From Nitrospinota bacterium (lineage in GTDB: Bacteria; JADFOP01): a stretch of DNA of 47,637 bases. Shown one piece after another: positions 1 through 7,263 of the stretch; positions within the stretch are counted from its first letter, which is position 1; each line of letters begins with the position of its first letter. Location of the stretch: NCBI GenBank assembly GCA_022562795.1, contig JADFOP010000013.1, forward strand, positions 1 to 47,637, read 5' to 3'. The notes under the pieces are model-generated. The model was not told the DNA's origin, did no database searches, and saw only the letters and a program-made list of their open reading frames with translations. The position numbers and the translations under genes were made by a program.

Positions 1-2
1 CG

Positions 3-962
3 GCTCAAGGCCGTTCCTTCCGCCCCGATCAGGCGGCGAAACTCAATCGGCTCGTTGCCGGCGGCCGTTTGAAGTTTGACGCGGCCGCGCAGCCGCAGAG
101 TCGTCGGCAGCTTGTCGGCATCGACGAGAAAGTTCGACCGCAACGACAACCGGCGGCCTCCCTCGCCGAGCGGCTGGCCTGGCTAAAGGACGCGGGGCTA
201 CCTGGCGAGGCGGTATCGGCCGACGAGCTCCGGAAGCTCGAGCCTGCTCTATCCCCCCATATTCTCGGCGGCCTGCTCCTACCCGAGGACTGGCACGTAA
301 ACAACCGAAAGATGACCCAGGCTTACGCCCAGGCGGCCGAGGGGTGCGGAGCAATAATCCATCCCGATCGGCCGGCGACCGAATTGCTCGTCGACGGCGG
401 GCGGGTCATCGGGGTCGCGACACCTTCGGGCCCCGTCCACGCCGGGGTGACGATCAACTGCGCGGGCCCCTGGGCGAGCGAACTCGCGGCGACGGCGGGG
501 CTCACCCTCCCGATGGAGCCCGTCAAGGGCCAGCTATTGGGCCTGGAGGTCTCGCCTCCACCTGTCCGGCACGTCATCTACTCCAGCCAGGCCTACGTGG
601 TGCCCCGCCTCGGAGGAGAGGTGATACTTGGGACCACCGAGGAGTGGGTCGGCTTCAACATCGAGCCCACACCCGCCGGCATGGCCGCAATCTTGAGCGG
701 CGCCGTCGGGGTCTGCCCGGCTTTGGGCGAGGCCCCCTTCCGGCGGGCCTGGGCGGGGCTTCGGCCGTGTCCGCCCGACCTGCTGCCCTACCTGGGATGG
801 GACCCTAGAGTGGAAGGCCTCGCCGTGGCGACGGGCCACCATCGTAACGGCATCCTGCTGGCCCCGATAACCGCCCGGGCGTTGAAGGAGCTCCTCTTCG
901 ATGAGACCCCGTCGGTGGATCTGGCGCCTTTCCAGGTCGACCGGCATCCCTCGGCCGCCTAA
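3..962 (+). CDS. thiO: Glycine oxidase ThiO-like FAD-dependent oxidoreductase, 5' end missing
   Basis: From about residue 55 this matches the C-terminal two thirds of the DAO/ThiO family, flavoenzymes that oxidise glycine to the imine used for the thiamin thiazole. Seen: a substrate-domain stretch ending in LEPALSP, a 'NCAGPWA' flavin-proximal segment, a beta strand near VVPRLGGEVILGTTEE, and the C-terminal ATGHHRNGILLAP motif typical of ThiO. The N-terminal FAD-binding GxGxxG is not in the window. The frame is open to the left edge, but the first 50 or so residues are Arg/Gln-rich and do not resemble the family (see findings), so the true ThiO homology may begin only near base 165. No thiamin genes follow. 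Sarcosine or another amine oxidase of the same fold is possible. Confidence 0.75.
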   Translation, partial: AQGRSFRPDQAAKLNRLVAGGRLKFDAAAQPQSRRQLVGIDEKVRPQRQPAASLAERLAWLKDAGLPGEAVSADELRKLEPALSPHILGGLLLPEDWHVNNRKMTQAYAQAAEGCGAIIHPDRPATELLVDGGRVIGVATPSGPVHAGVTINCAGPWASELAATAGLTLPMEPVKGQLLGLEVSPPPVRHVIYSSQAYVVPRLGGEVILGTTEEWVGFNIEPTPAGMAAILSGAVGVCPALGEAPFRRAWAGLRPCPPDLLPYLGWDPRVEGLAVATGHHRNGILLAPITARALKELLFDETPSVDLAPFQVDRHPSAA

Positions 963-1118
963 CACCCTTCAGTCGCGGGAATATTTCACCTTCGAGGGGT
1001 CAAATAGTTAGGGAAAAAAGTATTGTAGGTTCGGAAAAATAATCTTACAAAGCTAAATTACTACTTTTTCCACGTTTTTTCTCTTCCGAAGGGAACATAA
1101 AATTTCTTCAATAAATTT

Positions 1119-1148
1119 TTGCAAAAAACGTGTCGAATGTGATATTAA
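1119..1148 (+). promoter_or_regulatory. Possible sigma70 promoter for the AT-hook protein gene
   Basis: TTGCAA (1119-1124), 18 bp, TATTAA (1143-1148), in a strongly AT-rich block (about 1010-1195) that contrasts with the GC-rich genes around it. A start near 1155 would leave a leader of about 48 nt before the strong AGGAGG ribosome site. Nothing else is apparent in 963-1202. Confidence 0.4.
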
Positions 1149-1202
1149 ATAGGCAATGGCAATTTTTCCCGAATTTTTTTGGCGAATATAGGAGGAAAAA
1201 CA

Positions 1203-1499
1203 ATGGCGAAGTTTGAAACCGTTCCTGTCGAAAAGCTCAAAGCCGTAGCGGGTCTTTCTCCCGCAAAATTGAAAGCCCTGGAGCAGTATAAAAAACACCT
1301 CAAAAAGTTGGATTCAAAGACGGGCGGCGTTTTAACCTTGGGGCGGGGCGAAGATATCAAGACGGTGCGCTCGGACCTCCGGCGCGCCGCGAAAGCCGAG
1401 GGGTATAACCTGACAATTAAAGCCTCCGGCAACAAGGTCGCATTTTATCTCAAAGAAGAAAAACGCAGGCGAAGAGGCCGGCCTCGGAAGAAGAAGTAG
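1203..1499 (+). CDS. Small basic protein with C-terminal AT-hook
   Basis: 98 residues. The ATG at 1203 is chosen because AGGAGG lies 7 nt upstream (1190-1195); an upstream in-frame codon at 1179 lies before that site. The protein starts MAKFETVPVEKLKAV, has a Lys-rich helical N-terminal half, and ends with RRRRGRPRKKK. This contains an Arg-Gly-Arg-Pro core flanked by basic residues, the classical AT-hook that binds the minor groove of AT-rich DNA. I do not recognise the N-terminal part. Inference: a nucleoid-associated or regulatory DNA-binding protein. The gene stands alone between AT-rich DNA and a repeat, with its own promoter and a strong ribosome site, so it is probably well expressed. 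Confidence 0.8.
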   Translation: MAKFETVPVEKLKAVAGLSPAKLKALEQYKKHLKKLDSKTGGVLTLGRGEDIKTVRSDLRRAAKAEGYNLTIKASGNKVAFYLKEEKRRRRGRPRKKK

Positions 1500-1545
1500 A
1501 GCCAATACTCGATATTCCCCGTAGCAATTAAACTATTCACACATT

Positions 1546-1624
1546 GGGTAGTCCCGCCTTCCGCCTTAGGCGGACCTAAGGCGGATGAGCTACCCAAATT
1601 TAGGGTAGTCGGGGTCGCCCCGGA
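1546..1624. repeat. Intergenic hairpin repeat, copy A
   Basis: GGGTAGTC (1546) is followed by CCGCCTTAGG (1561-1570), loop CGGA, then CCTAAGGCGG (1575-1584), a perfect 10-bp stem; CTACCC at 1590-1595 pairs with the initial GGGTAG. A second GGGTAGTCGGGG begins at 1603. The same module occurs at 18023-18060. It looks like a dispersed REP/MITE-like palindromic repeat. Confidence 0.7.
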
Positions 1625-1702
1625 CCCAGACACCTTACCGAAACGGCCAAACGGGGATGAGGCCGTCGAGCTCGCCCTAGAGGTGGAGGGGGCGGCGGTG
1701 GG

Positions 1703-1804
1703 TTAGGGAGAAAGCGATGCCTCGACGACGGCAATCTCCTCGGGTGGCAGGTCGTATTTACAACAGACGTATATATTCCAGTTAGTGGGGTTCGAGATTA
1801 CCCC
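1703..1804 (-). other. Open extension in frame with the next gene, beyond its TGA stop
   Basis: Directly after the TGA at 1805-1807 of the minus-strand gene, the same frame stays open for 33 more codons to TAA at 1703-1705. The translation has protein-like composition (it includes KYDLPPEEIAVVEASL). It has no start codon of its own. It may be the original C-terminus of the upstream protein cut off by a nonsense change, or a remnant of another gene. The rest of 1500-1702 holds only the repeat. Confidence 0.3.
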
Positions 1805-2260
1805 TCAACCCCCTCCTTCACGATAGAGTTTAAACCCCCATTCCTCGGCGAGGCGGTCGGGCTCGTCGGGGCCGCTTGAGGCCCCGAATTCCTGGTGGCC
1901 CAGGTAGTAGCGGGCGACCTCACGGGCGACGACCCATAACCTGTGGTCTTCTTCGTACGTCGCAACTTTAGGGTTGAAGAGGAGCTGGGCCTTGCCGCGC
2001 TTGACGAGCAGGGGTCGCCAACGGGTCGTTGATGCCTCTTGCCCCAGCCCATCGTCCACGTCGAAGACGCAGTGGGTCTCGAAGCCTTCCTCGCCGGTCC
2101 GCTCGTCAACAAATGGCCGGACGGCCAGCAGGGCGGCCCGTATCTTTTCAGGGAGACGCGTAAGCACGGCCTCGATCGAGGCCGTGAGGGCGGGCTCGTC
2201 CGTTCTCACCCCACCGCATTCCAAAAACCGCCTGACGTCGTCGTGCACCGCGCTTCTCAA
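1805..2260 (-). CDS. Unrecognised 151-residue protein with a degenerate metallopeptidase-like helix
   Basis: I cannot assign this protein to a family with confidence. Residues 110-122 (VVAREVARYYLGH) resemble the zinc-binding helix of ImmA/IrrE- or M48-like peptidases (HExxH followed by a Gly-His), but the two His are Arg (REVAR, 113-117), so a zinc site as in active enzymes is not visible. The N-terminal half is helical, then comes a beta-rich stretch (residues 60-100). No signal peptide is seen. The start is uncertain: TTG at 2260 is the first candidate and there is no clear ribosome site. The gene lies 29 nt downstream of the glutaredoxin on the same strand and is probably cotranscribed with it. 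Confidence 0.5.
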   Translation of the reverse strand: MRSAVHDDVRRFLECGGVRTDEPALTASIEAVLTRLPEKIRAALLAVRPFVDERTGEEGFETHCVFDVDDGLGQEASTTRWRPLLVKRGKAQLLFNPKVATYEEDHRLWVVAREVARYYLGHQEFGASSGPDEPDRLAEEWGFKLYREGGG

Positions 2261-2289
2261 TCGGCAGGGGCGGACAATGGGTATGACCC

Positions 2290-2550
2290 CTAGCCCGTCC
2301 CCAGCATCTCATCTAGCTTGCCTGCGTCGTTCAGGGCCTTGAGGTCGTCATATCCGCCAACGTGGTGGCCGTCGATAAAGATCTGCGGCACAGTCTGGCG
2401 ACCCGTCTCCTCAACCATCGCCTGGCGGCGGTCGGGCTCGGCCACTATGTCGATCTTCTCATCTATGTCGAAGCCCTTCTTGGCGAGCAACTGCTCGGCC
2501 CGCATGCAGTAGGGTCAATGGTCTTTATGGTACATAACGATATGGGGCAT
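2290..2550 (-). CDS. grxC: Glutaredoxin, probable selenoprotein (UPYC active site, in-frame TGA)
   Basis: Read from ATG at 2550, the frame gives MPHIVMYHKDH, then TGA (2515-2517), then PYCMRAEQLL and the rest of a complete Grx3-type glutaredoxin with the TVPQIFIDG (cis-Pro) and GGYDDL glutathione-binding motifs. TGA sits exactly where the first Cys of the CPYC redox site belongs, giving U12-P-Y-C15 in 86 residues. An AAAGGAG ribosome site (2560-2566) 9 nt before the ATG supports this upstream start, which lies 45 nt 5' of the first ATG after the TGA. A bSECIS-like hairpin follows the TGA (2482-2500). Selenocysteine glutaredoxins with UxxC sites are known in some bacteria. The alternative is a Cys-to-stop mutation, which would leave a protein with no active site. 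Confidence 0.85.
2482..2500 (-). promoter_or_regulatory. Bacterial SECIS-like hairpin in the glutaredoxin reading frame
   Basis: Starting 14 nt after the in-frame TGA on the minus strand: GG, bulged C, CGAGC, loop AGUU, GCUCG, CC. That is a 5-bp GC-rich stem extended by two G-C pairs beyond a one-base bulge. The apical loop carries G-U at positions 24-25 after the UGA. These features (single bulge below the upper stem, small loop with GU, 16-37 nt from UGA) are those expected for SelB-binding bSECIS elements. Confidence 0.7.
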
Positions 2551-2646
2551 GGCTGCGCGCTCCTTTGCTTCGAGTGTGTAGGCTTCCCGGTATTATTGAG
2601 TCTAGGTCGGGCGGGCGAGGAAGGCAAGGCCGAGCCGCCTGGGGCC

Positions 2647-4032
2647 TCAGCGACGGCGCTTGGGGGTCGCCTCCTTGAGGGCCTCGCCCGTCTCCTGGTG
2701 GAAGCGGTAGCCTAGCTCCTCGGCCCGCTTGAAGTGGGCGCGGGCTTTGTCGAGCTGCTTGGTGAAGTGGTAGATGATGGCGAGGTTTGTGTGCGCCTCC
2801 CGGTGGTCGGGGTTGATGGCCACCGCCTCTTCCAGCTCGCCGATGGCATCATCGAGACGGCCCAAGCTGGCGTAGATGGCCCCCAGGTTGGTTCGGGCCT
2901 TGACTAAGCCCGGGTCGAGGCGGGTGGCGGTCCGATACTCGCGGGCGGCGTCTTCGAGGCGCTGCTGCTCGAGGTAGGTGCGGCCGAGGTTCGCGTGGGC
3001 CTTTGCGTAGCCGGGATTCAAGGCGATGGCCTTCCGGATGGCCCGGATTGCAGAGGCATACCGGCCCAGATTGAAGTAGACCTCCCCCAGTTTGTCCCAG
3101 GCCCGGGCATGGTCCTCAGTGAGGGTCGGCTTGATCTCAATCGCCCGCTTGAGGCTGGAGAGGGCTTCTTTCATCTTGCCTTGGTCAGCGGCCACCGCCC
3201 CCAGGTTGAGGTGGGCCTCGGCCATGGATGGCTTAAGGGCCAAGACCTTCCGGTAGAGCTGCTTGGCCTGCTTGAGGTCGGCACCCTGGCCGTACCGCAC
3301 CCCTTGGGGGTTGTACTCGTAGGAGAGAGCCAGGTTGTAGTAGGCATCCACGTAGTTGGGATTGATCTTGATGGCGCGTCGGTAGGCTTGACGGGCCTCC
3401 GCGAGCTTCCCGAGGCTTCGGTATGCGAGCCCCATGTTGTTGTAAGCGCCATGGAGGGAGTCGTCGAGCTCCAGGGCCCGGCGGTTGGCGGCGAGAGCCT
3501 CGGCCCACTGCTCTTTCTTGAGGTAGACCCGGCCCAAGAAGAAGTGGGCTTCTGGGCCGTCGGGGTCGATAGCCGCGGCCTTCTCGTAGTGTTTCAGGGC
3601 TTGTTCAAGGGCTCCCTGCTCCTCGTAGAGCCCTGCTAGGTTGGCGTGGGCGGTGGCGAAGGAGGGGTTGGTACGAATGGCTTCATTGAAGGCTGCGATG
3701 GCTTTGTCGGGGTCTCCCGCGCGGGCGTAGGCTACTCCGAGGTTGACCTGGGCCTCGACCATGGAGGGATTGAGAGCGATGGCCCGCTTGAACTGGCCGA
3801 TCGCCTTGCCGGGCCTCCCCGTGGCGGCGTAGGCGGCCCCCAGGTTGACCCGGAGGGTCGCGTCGGTAGGATTCTCCTTGACCGCCTGCTCCCATTTGGC
3901 GACGGTGGCCCTAAGTTTGTCCTCAGGAGGCTGGGTAGACTGGGCGGCGGCCGGCGCGGCGAGAACGATGAGCGCAGCCAGGGTGAAGAGCAAGCGGCAG
4001 AGGCTGCCTATGAGACCTCGACGAGATAGCAT
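2647..4032 (-). CDS. Secreted tetratricopeptide-repeat protein
   Basis: 461 residues. The N-terminus (MLSRRGLIG plus a hydrophobic core ending AAPAAAQS) is a Sec signal peptide cleaved near residue 31. The remainder is about a dozen 34-residue TPRs with the usual small-residue pattern (for example LGAAYAATGRPGKAIGQFKRAIALNP), ending in a basic tail (TPKRRR). It is probably a periplasmic scaffold for protein-protein contacts; the partner is unknown. The ATG at 4032 has no ribosome site and lies only 9 nt from a strong -10 box, so the mRNA is probably leaderless or nearly so. It is transcribed alone. Confidence 0.85.
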   Translation of the reverse strand: MLSRRGLIGSLCRLLFTLAALIVLAAPAAAQSTQPPEDKLRATVAKWEQAVKENPTDATLRVNLGAAYAATGRPGKAIGQFKRAIALNPSMVEAQVNLGVAYARAGDPDKAIAAFNEAIRTNPSFATAHANLAGLYEEQGALEQALKHYEKAAAIDPDGPEAHFFLGRVYLKKEQWAEALAANRRALELDDSLHGAYNNMGLAYRSLGKLAEARQAYRRAIKINPNYVDAYYNLALSYEYNPQGVRYGQGADLKQAKQLYRKVLALKPSMAEAHLNLGAVAADQGKMKEALSSLKRAIEIKPTLTEDHARAWDKLGEVYFNLGRYASAIRAIRKAIALNPGYAKAHANLGRTYLEQQRLEDAAREYRTATRLDPGLVKARTNLGAIYASLGRLDDAIGELEEAVAINPDHREAHTNLAIIYHFTKQLDKARAHFKRAEELGYRFHQETGEALKEATPKRRR

Positions 4033-4041
4033 AACACGTTC

Positions 4042-4070
4042 ATTTTAATGGGGTCGCCGAGAGTTGTCAA
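4042..4070 (-). promoter_or_regulatory. Strong sigma70 promoter of the TPR gene
   Basis: On the minus strand TTGACA (4070-4065), 17 bp, TAAAAT (4047-4042). The start point 6-7 nt further falls at about 4035, two or three bases before the ATG at 4032. Confidence 0.75.
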
Positions 4071-4117
4071 CGAATGGGACGGCACGATTAGGTCCTCTTA
4101 CTTTAGAATGCGCGCCC

Positions 4118-5026
4118 CTAGATAACTTCGGGCAGGATCATGGCGATCTGGGTGCCGGGGAAGGCGGGCAGCCCCTCGGCTTTGGCCCGCCCCCGGGCCC
4201 ACGGGGGGATTAGGCTCAGGCGGGCGGTGCCGCTTCTTAAGACGAGCTTGCCCTTCCAGCGGGTCACGAATCTGCGAACGGCGGCCAGGCCGTGGCCTCG
4301 GCCGACATCGTCGTAGCGGCTCGCCCCGTGGAAGAGGGCCCGCTCCAGGGCGAGGAGGTCGCCCCACGCCGAGCCGAACTGGGCCACCAGCCGCTCCTCC
4401 AGAGAGCGACGTATACCCACCCCCAGGTCCATAACAGCGATCTTGACGGCGTTCCGCCCCAGGCGGCGGGCGAAGAAGTATTTCTGAATACCCACCAAAC
4501 CGGCGTCTTCGCTGTGCTCGACGATGTTCTGGCAGAGCTCGGCCAGCGACACGCAGAAGCCGTCGATGGCCTCCTTGGGGTAGCGGAGGTGGCGCTCCAG
4601 GATGGTCCGGGCCCGCTCGCGCACCGTCTCCACCACTTGGTGGACGTCGTCGGAGCGGACGATGGGGGTAATTTCCAGAAGGATGTCCGACGCGGATGAG
4701 CGGGTAGGTTGAGAAGGAAAGAGGGATTCTTGGCGCTGGAGGTGGAAATAGGCCTGAGCATGGCGGAAGAACTCCATCCGCTCCAGGTAGCTTTCCATGT
4801 CTTGGGAGGCAGGCACCTTGAGAGTGCAGCGAACCCCTTGGCGGGCGAGCAGGCGGCCGACTTCGAGCAGGCCCACCATGCCGAAGGGGTCGACGAACTG
4901 GACCGCCGTGCAATCGATTATCGCCTCTTCACCCGGCCGGGCCGGCCGCTCCGCCAGGTCTCCGAGGAACTCCTCGAAGGATTCCTCGTCCAGAACGGCA
5001 GCCGGCCTGAGCGTGAGGTAGGCCAT
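4118..5026 (-). CDS. STAS domain plus HATPase regulatory protein
   Basis: 302 residues from the ATG at 5026, whose A is shared with the TGA of the MFS gene (TGATG), implying translational coupling; the longer frame to 5101 would overlap that gene. Residues 1-110 look like a STAS domain (IIDCTAVQFVDPFGMVGLLEV). Residues about 150-300 form a GHKL ATPase like anti-sigma-factor kinases: N box (LAELCQNIVEHSED), G1 (VMDLGVGIRRSL), G2 (GRGHGLAAVRR). There is no phospho-acceptor His domain. Inference: a partner-switching regulator combining the antagonist-like and kinase-like folds in one chain. Its target is not visible; it is the last gene of a long minus-strand operon. Confidence 0.75.
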   Translation of the reverse strand: MAYLTLRPAAVLDEESFEEFLGDLAERPARPGEEAIIDCTAVQFVDPFGMVGLLEVGRLLARQGVRCTLKVPASQDMESYLERMEFFRHAQAYFHLQRQESLFPSQPTRSSASDILLEITPIVRSDDVHQVVETVRERARTILERHLRYPKEAIDGFCVSLAELCQNIVEHSEDAGLVGIQKYFFARRLGRNAVKIAVMDLGVGIRRSLEERLVAQFGSAWGDLLALERALFHGASRYDDVGRGHGLAAVRRFVTRWKGKLVLRSGTARLSLIPPWARGRAKAEGLPAFPGTQIAMILPEVI

Positions 5027-6315
5027 CAGGAAGCCGTCCGGAGGGTCGCCCGGGGCCAGCGGACGGCCAGCAGCAGCGTCCCGGCGGCCACGACCAAGCA
5101 CGCGGAGGCGATGAGGAAGCCAGGCGCGTAGGAGCCTGAAACATCGAAGAGGTAGCCGGCCAAAAGTGGTCCCAAGGCGCCCCCCACGCCGTTTCCGAAG
5201 TGGACGAAACCGTAGATTGTGCCGAAGCGCTTGCCTCGGAAGTGGTCCGCCGTGGCCGCCGAGACGAGGGGGCCACGCGTCCCCAGGGCAAAGCCGAAGG
5301 CGGCGGCAAAGAGGTAGACTCGCCAGACATCCGACGGGTCGCGCACCGTCAGCAGCACCAGGATGCCCGCAGCCGAAAGTCCAAAAGATAGCAGAATGGC
5401 GCCCGGGCGGCTGAGCCGGTCGGCCAGGTAGCCGATGGTCATCTTACCCACAGCGCTCATCAGGCCCTGGAAGCCGAAAATGGTGGCGGCAAATAGGGCC
5501 GAAAACCCCGCATCGACGAGATAGACCACGTGGTGGACGACGATGGGGAAAATCCCCAGGGGTGTGAAGAAGAAGCAGCCGACCAGGGCCCAGAATGGGA
5601 CGGTTGTGGCGGCCCGCGCCAGCGTCCATTCTTCCTCCGCATCGTCGGTGTCCGAGTCCTCCCTCTCGGCTCCCAGGGGCTCTCCGTCGGGGCCTCGGCC
5701 TACTTCTTCAGGCGTTTCCTTCAGCACCCAGAGCACAAGGGGCGCCACAACGGCGCCCACGAAACACGCCAGGGCCACGAAGGCCCACCGCCATCCGAAT
5801 CGGTCGATGATGACCTGCACGAGGGGTCCAAAGGCCAGCATCGAGATCCCAACGCCCGCCGAAGCGATGCCTATGGCCGAGCTGAACCGGCGTACGAACC
5901 AGCGGGAGAGAAGGCCCACATGGGGGACGAGGCCTAAAAACCCGATCCCCACTGAGAGGACCACCCCGTATAGGAGGTAGAGCTGCCATAGGGCGCTTAC
6001 GCGGCTGCAAAGCAGCAGGCTCGTCCCCATCAAGACCGTCCCCACGAGCATCACCCGCCGGGCGCCGTGCTTATCGAGCAGGATGCCCACAACCGGTGAA
6101 GCGCACCCAAAGATGAGGGTGCCGAGCGAGAATACCCCTGCCAGGAGGGTCCGGCTCCAGCCAAACTCCTTGAGGAGCGCCACGAAGAATATCGCGAAGG
6201 AGAGCCGAACGCCGTAGACAACCGTGAAGATGGCGAAGGAGGCGGCCACGATGACCGTCCCGTACCACCACCACGTGGAGGCGGGGGTCCGGTGGGTGTC
6301 AGCGGCCGGCGTCAT
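5026..6315 (-). CDS. Major facilitator superfamily transporter
   Basis: 429 residues with about 12 hydrophobic helices in two halves, separated by an acidic cytoplasmic loop (residues about 205-235, rich in Glu/Asp). The loop 2-3 signature is GILLDKHGARRV and its repeat in the second half is GYLADRLSRPG. The overall pattern (WWWYG start, long second-half TMs) resembles the monocarboxylate/oxalate (OFA, MCT-like) branch. The substrate is unknown. It overlaps rluD by 17 nt at its 5' end and the STAS/ATPase gene by one base at its 3' end, so it is translated within the S2P-trpS-ileS-lspA-rluD operon. Confidence 0.85.
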   Translation of the reverse strand: MTPAADTHRTPASTWWWYGTVIVAASFAIFTVVYGVRLSFAIFFVALLKEFGWSRTLLAGVFSLGTLIFGCASPVVGILLDKHGARRVMLVGTVLMGTSLLLCSRVSALWQLYLLYGVVLSVGIGFLGLVPHVGLLSRWFVRRFSSAIGIASAGVGISMLAFGPLVQVIIDRFGWRWAFVALACFVGAVVAPLVLWVLKETPEEVGRGPDGEPLGAEREDSDTDDAEEEWTLARAATTVPFWALVGCFFFTPLGIFPIVVHHVVYLVDAGFSALFAATIFGFQGLMSAVGKMTIGYLADRLSRPGAILLSFGLSAAGILVLLTVRDPSDVWRVYLFAAAFGFALGTRGPLVSAATADHFRGKRFGTIYGFVHFGNGVGGALGPLLAGYLFDVSGSYAPGFLIASACLVVAAGTLLLAVRWPRATLRTAS

Positions 6316-7258
6316 GAGAGCTACTCAGGCGACGGAGGGCCTCTTCGAAGTCCTCCGGCGGGGGCGCCTCAAAGGCCATCCGGCGCCCGTCGACGGGATG
6401 GTTGAAGGCAAGGCGCCAGGCGTGGAGCGCCTGACGCCCGATGAAGGGCTCCCCGCCGGCTTGCCGTCCTCGCCGACCCCCGTAAATCAGGTCACCGAGG
6501 ACGGGGTGGCCTTCGGATGCCAGATGGACGCGAATCTGATGGGTCCGGCCCGTCCGCAGGGCGACCTCCAGGTGGGTGTGAGCGTCGAAACGCTCGATGA
6601 CACGTAAGGTGGTGAGTGCCTCCCGGCCCCCTTCGACGACGGCCATCCGCTTGCGATCCGTCGGGTGGCGGCCGATGGGCTTATCGATCTCACCCTCGTT
6701 AGCCTCGACCAACCCGAGGACAATCGCCCGGTAGCGCTTCTCCACTTTTCTTCCAGCGAACTGCTCGGTTAGGCTCACGTGGGCGCGGTCGGTTTTCGCG
6801 GCGATAAGCAGGCCCGAGGTCTCCTTGTCAAGGCGGTGGACGATGCCCGGCCGCTCGACCCCGCCGATTCCCGAAAGACCCCCGGCGCAGTGGTGGAGGA
6901 GGGCATTGACGACGGTTCCGGAGCGCACCCTCCCTGCGGGATGGACCACCATCGAGGCAGGCTTGTTGAGGACGAGGAGGTCTCCGTCCTCGTAGAAGAC
7001 CTCGAGGGCGATGGCCTCTGGCTCCACGGAGGGAGGCTTTAGCGCGGGCATGGATATAGAGACGGTTTCGCCGGTTCGCATCGGTCGGCTCGGCTTGACG
7101 GTCTGGCCGCCGACGGTAACCGCCCCGTCTTGGATGAGCCTCTTGAGGCGGGCCCGTGAGAGCCCTACGGCGGGGTGGCTCGCCAGATAAGCGTCTAGGC
7201 GCTGGCCCTCGGCCTCGGCTCCGGCTTCCAACACGACCGACCTGCCCTCGTCACCCAC
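6299..7258 (-). CDS. rluD: RluD-family 23S rRNA pseudouridine synthase
   Basis: 319 residues. The N-terminal S4 RNA-binding domain (residues about 15-75, LSRARLKRLIQDGAVTVGG) is followed by the RluA/RluD catalytic domain with HRLDKETSGLL, whose Asp is the catalytic nucleophile, and the RTHQIRVHLAS motif near the C-terminus. It isomerises uridines in large-subunit rRNA, probably helix 69, though RluC-type specificity cannot be excluded from sequence alone. GTG start at 7258 with GGAGG 9 nt upstream, 5 nt after the lspA stop. lspA-rluD adjacency is common in bacteria. Confidence 0.9.
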   Translation of the reverse strand: MGDEGRSVVLEAGAEAEGQRLDAYLASHPAVGLSRARLKRLIQDGAVTVGGQTVKPSRPMRTGETVSISMPALKPPSVEPEAIALEVFYEDGDLLVLNKPASMVVHPAGRVRSGTVVNALLHHCAGGLSGIGGVERPGIVHRLDKETSGLLIAAKTDRAHVSLTEQFAGRKVEKRYRAIVLGLVEANEGEIDKPIGRHPTDRKRMAVVEGGREALTTLRVIERFDAHTHLEVALRTGRTHQIRVHLASEGHPVLGDLIYGGRRGRQAGGEPFIGRQALHAWRLAFNHPVDGRRMAFEAPPPEDFEEALRRLSSSHDAGR

Positions 7259-7263
7259 CGACG

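Noticed and set aside
344-808. Long Arg/Gly/Pro-rich frame on the plus strand over ThiO
   Set aside because: It shares the DNA of the ThiO frame, whose translation matches a family; this one is a GC-rich shadow.
1805-1807. TGA at the end of the 151-residue gene as a second selenocysteine codon
   Set aside because: No Cys/Sec redox context, and the adjacent GGGGT/ACCCC stem lies too close to the TGA with no G in the first loop positions.
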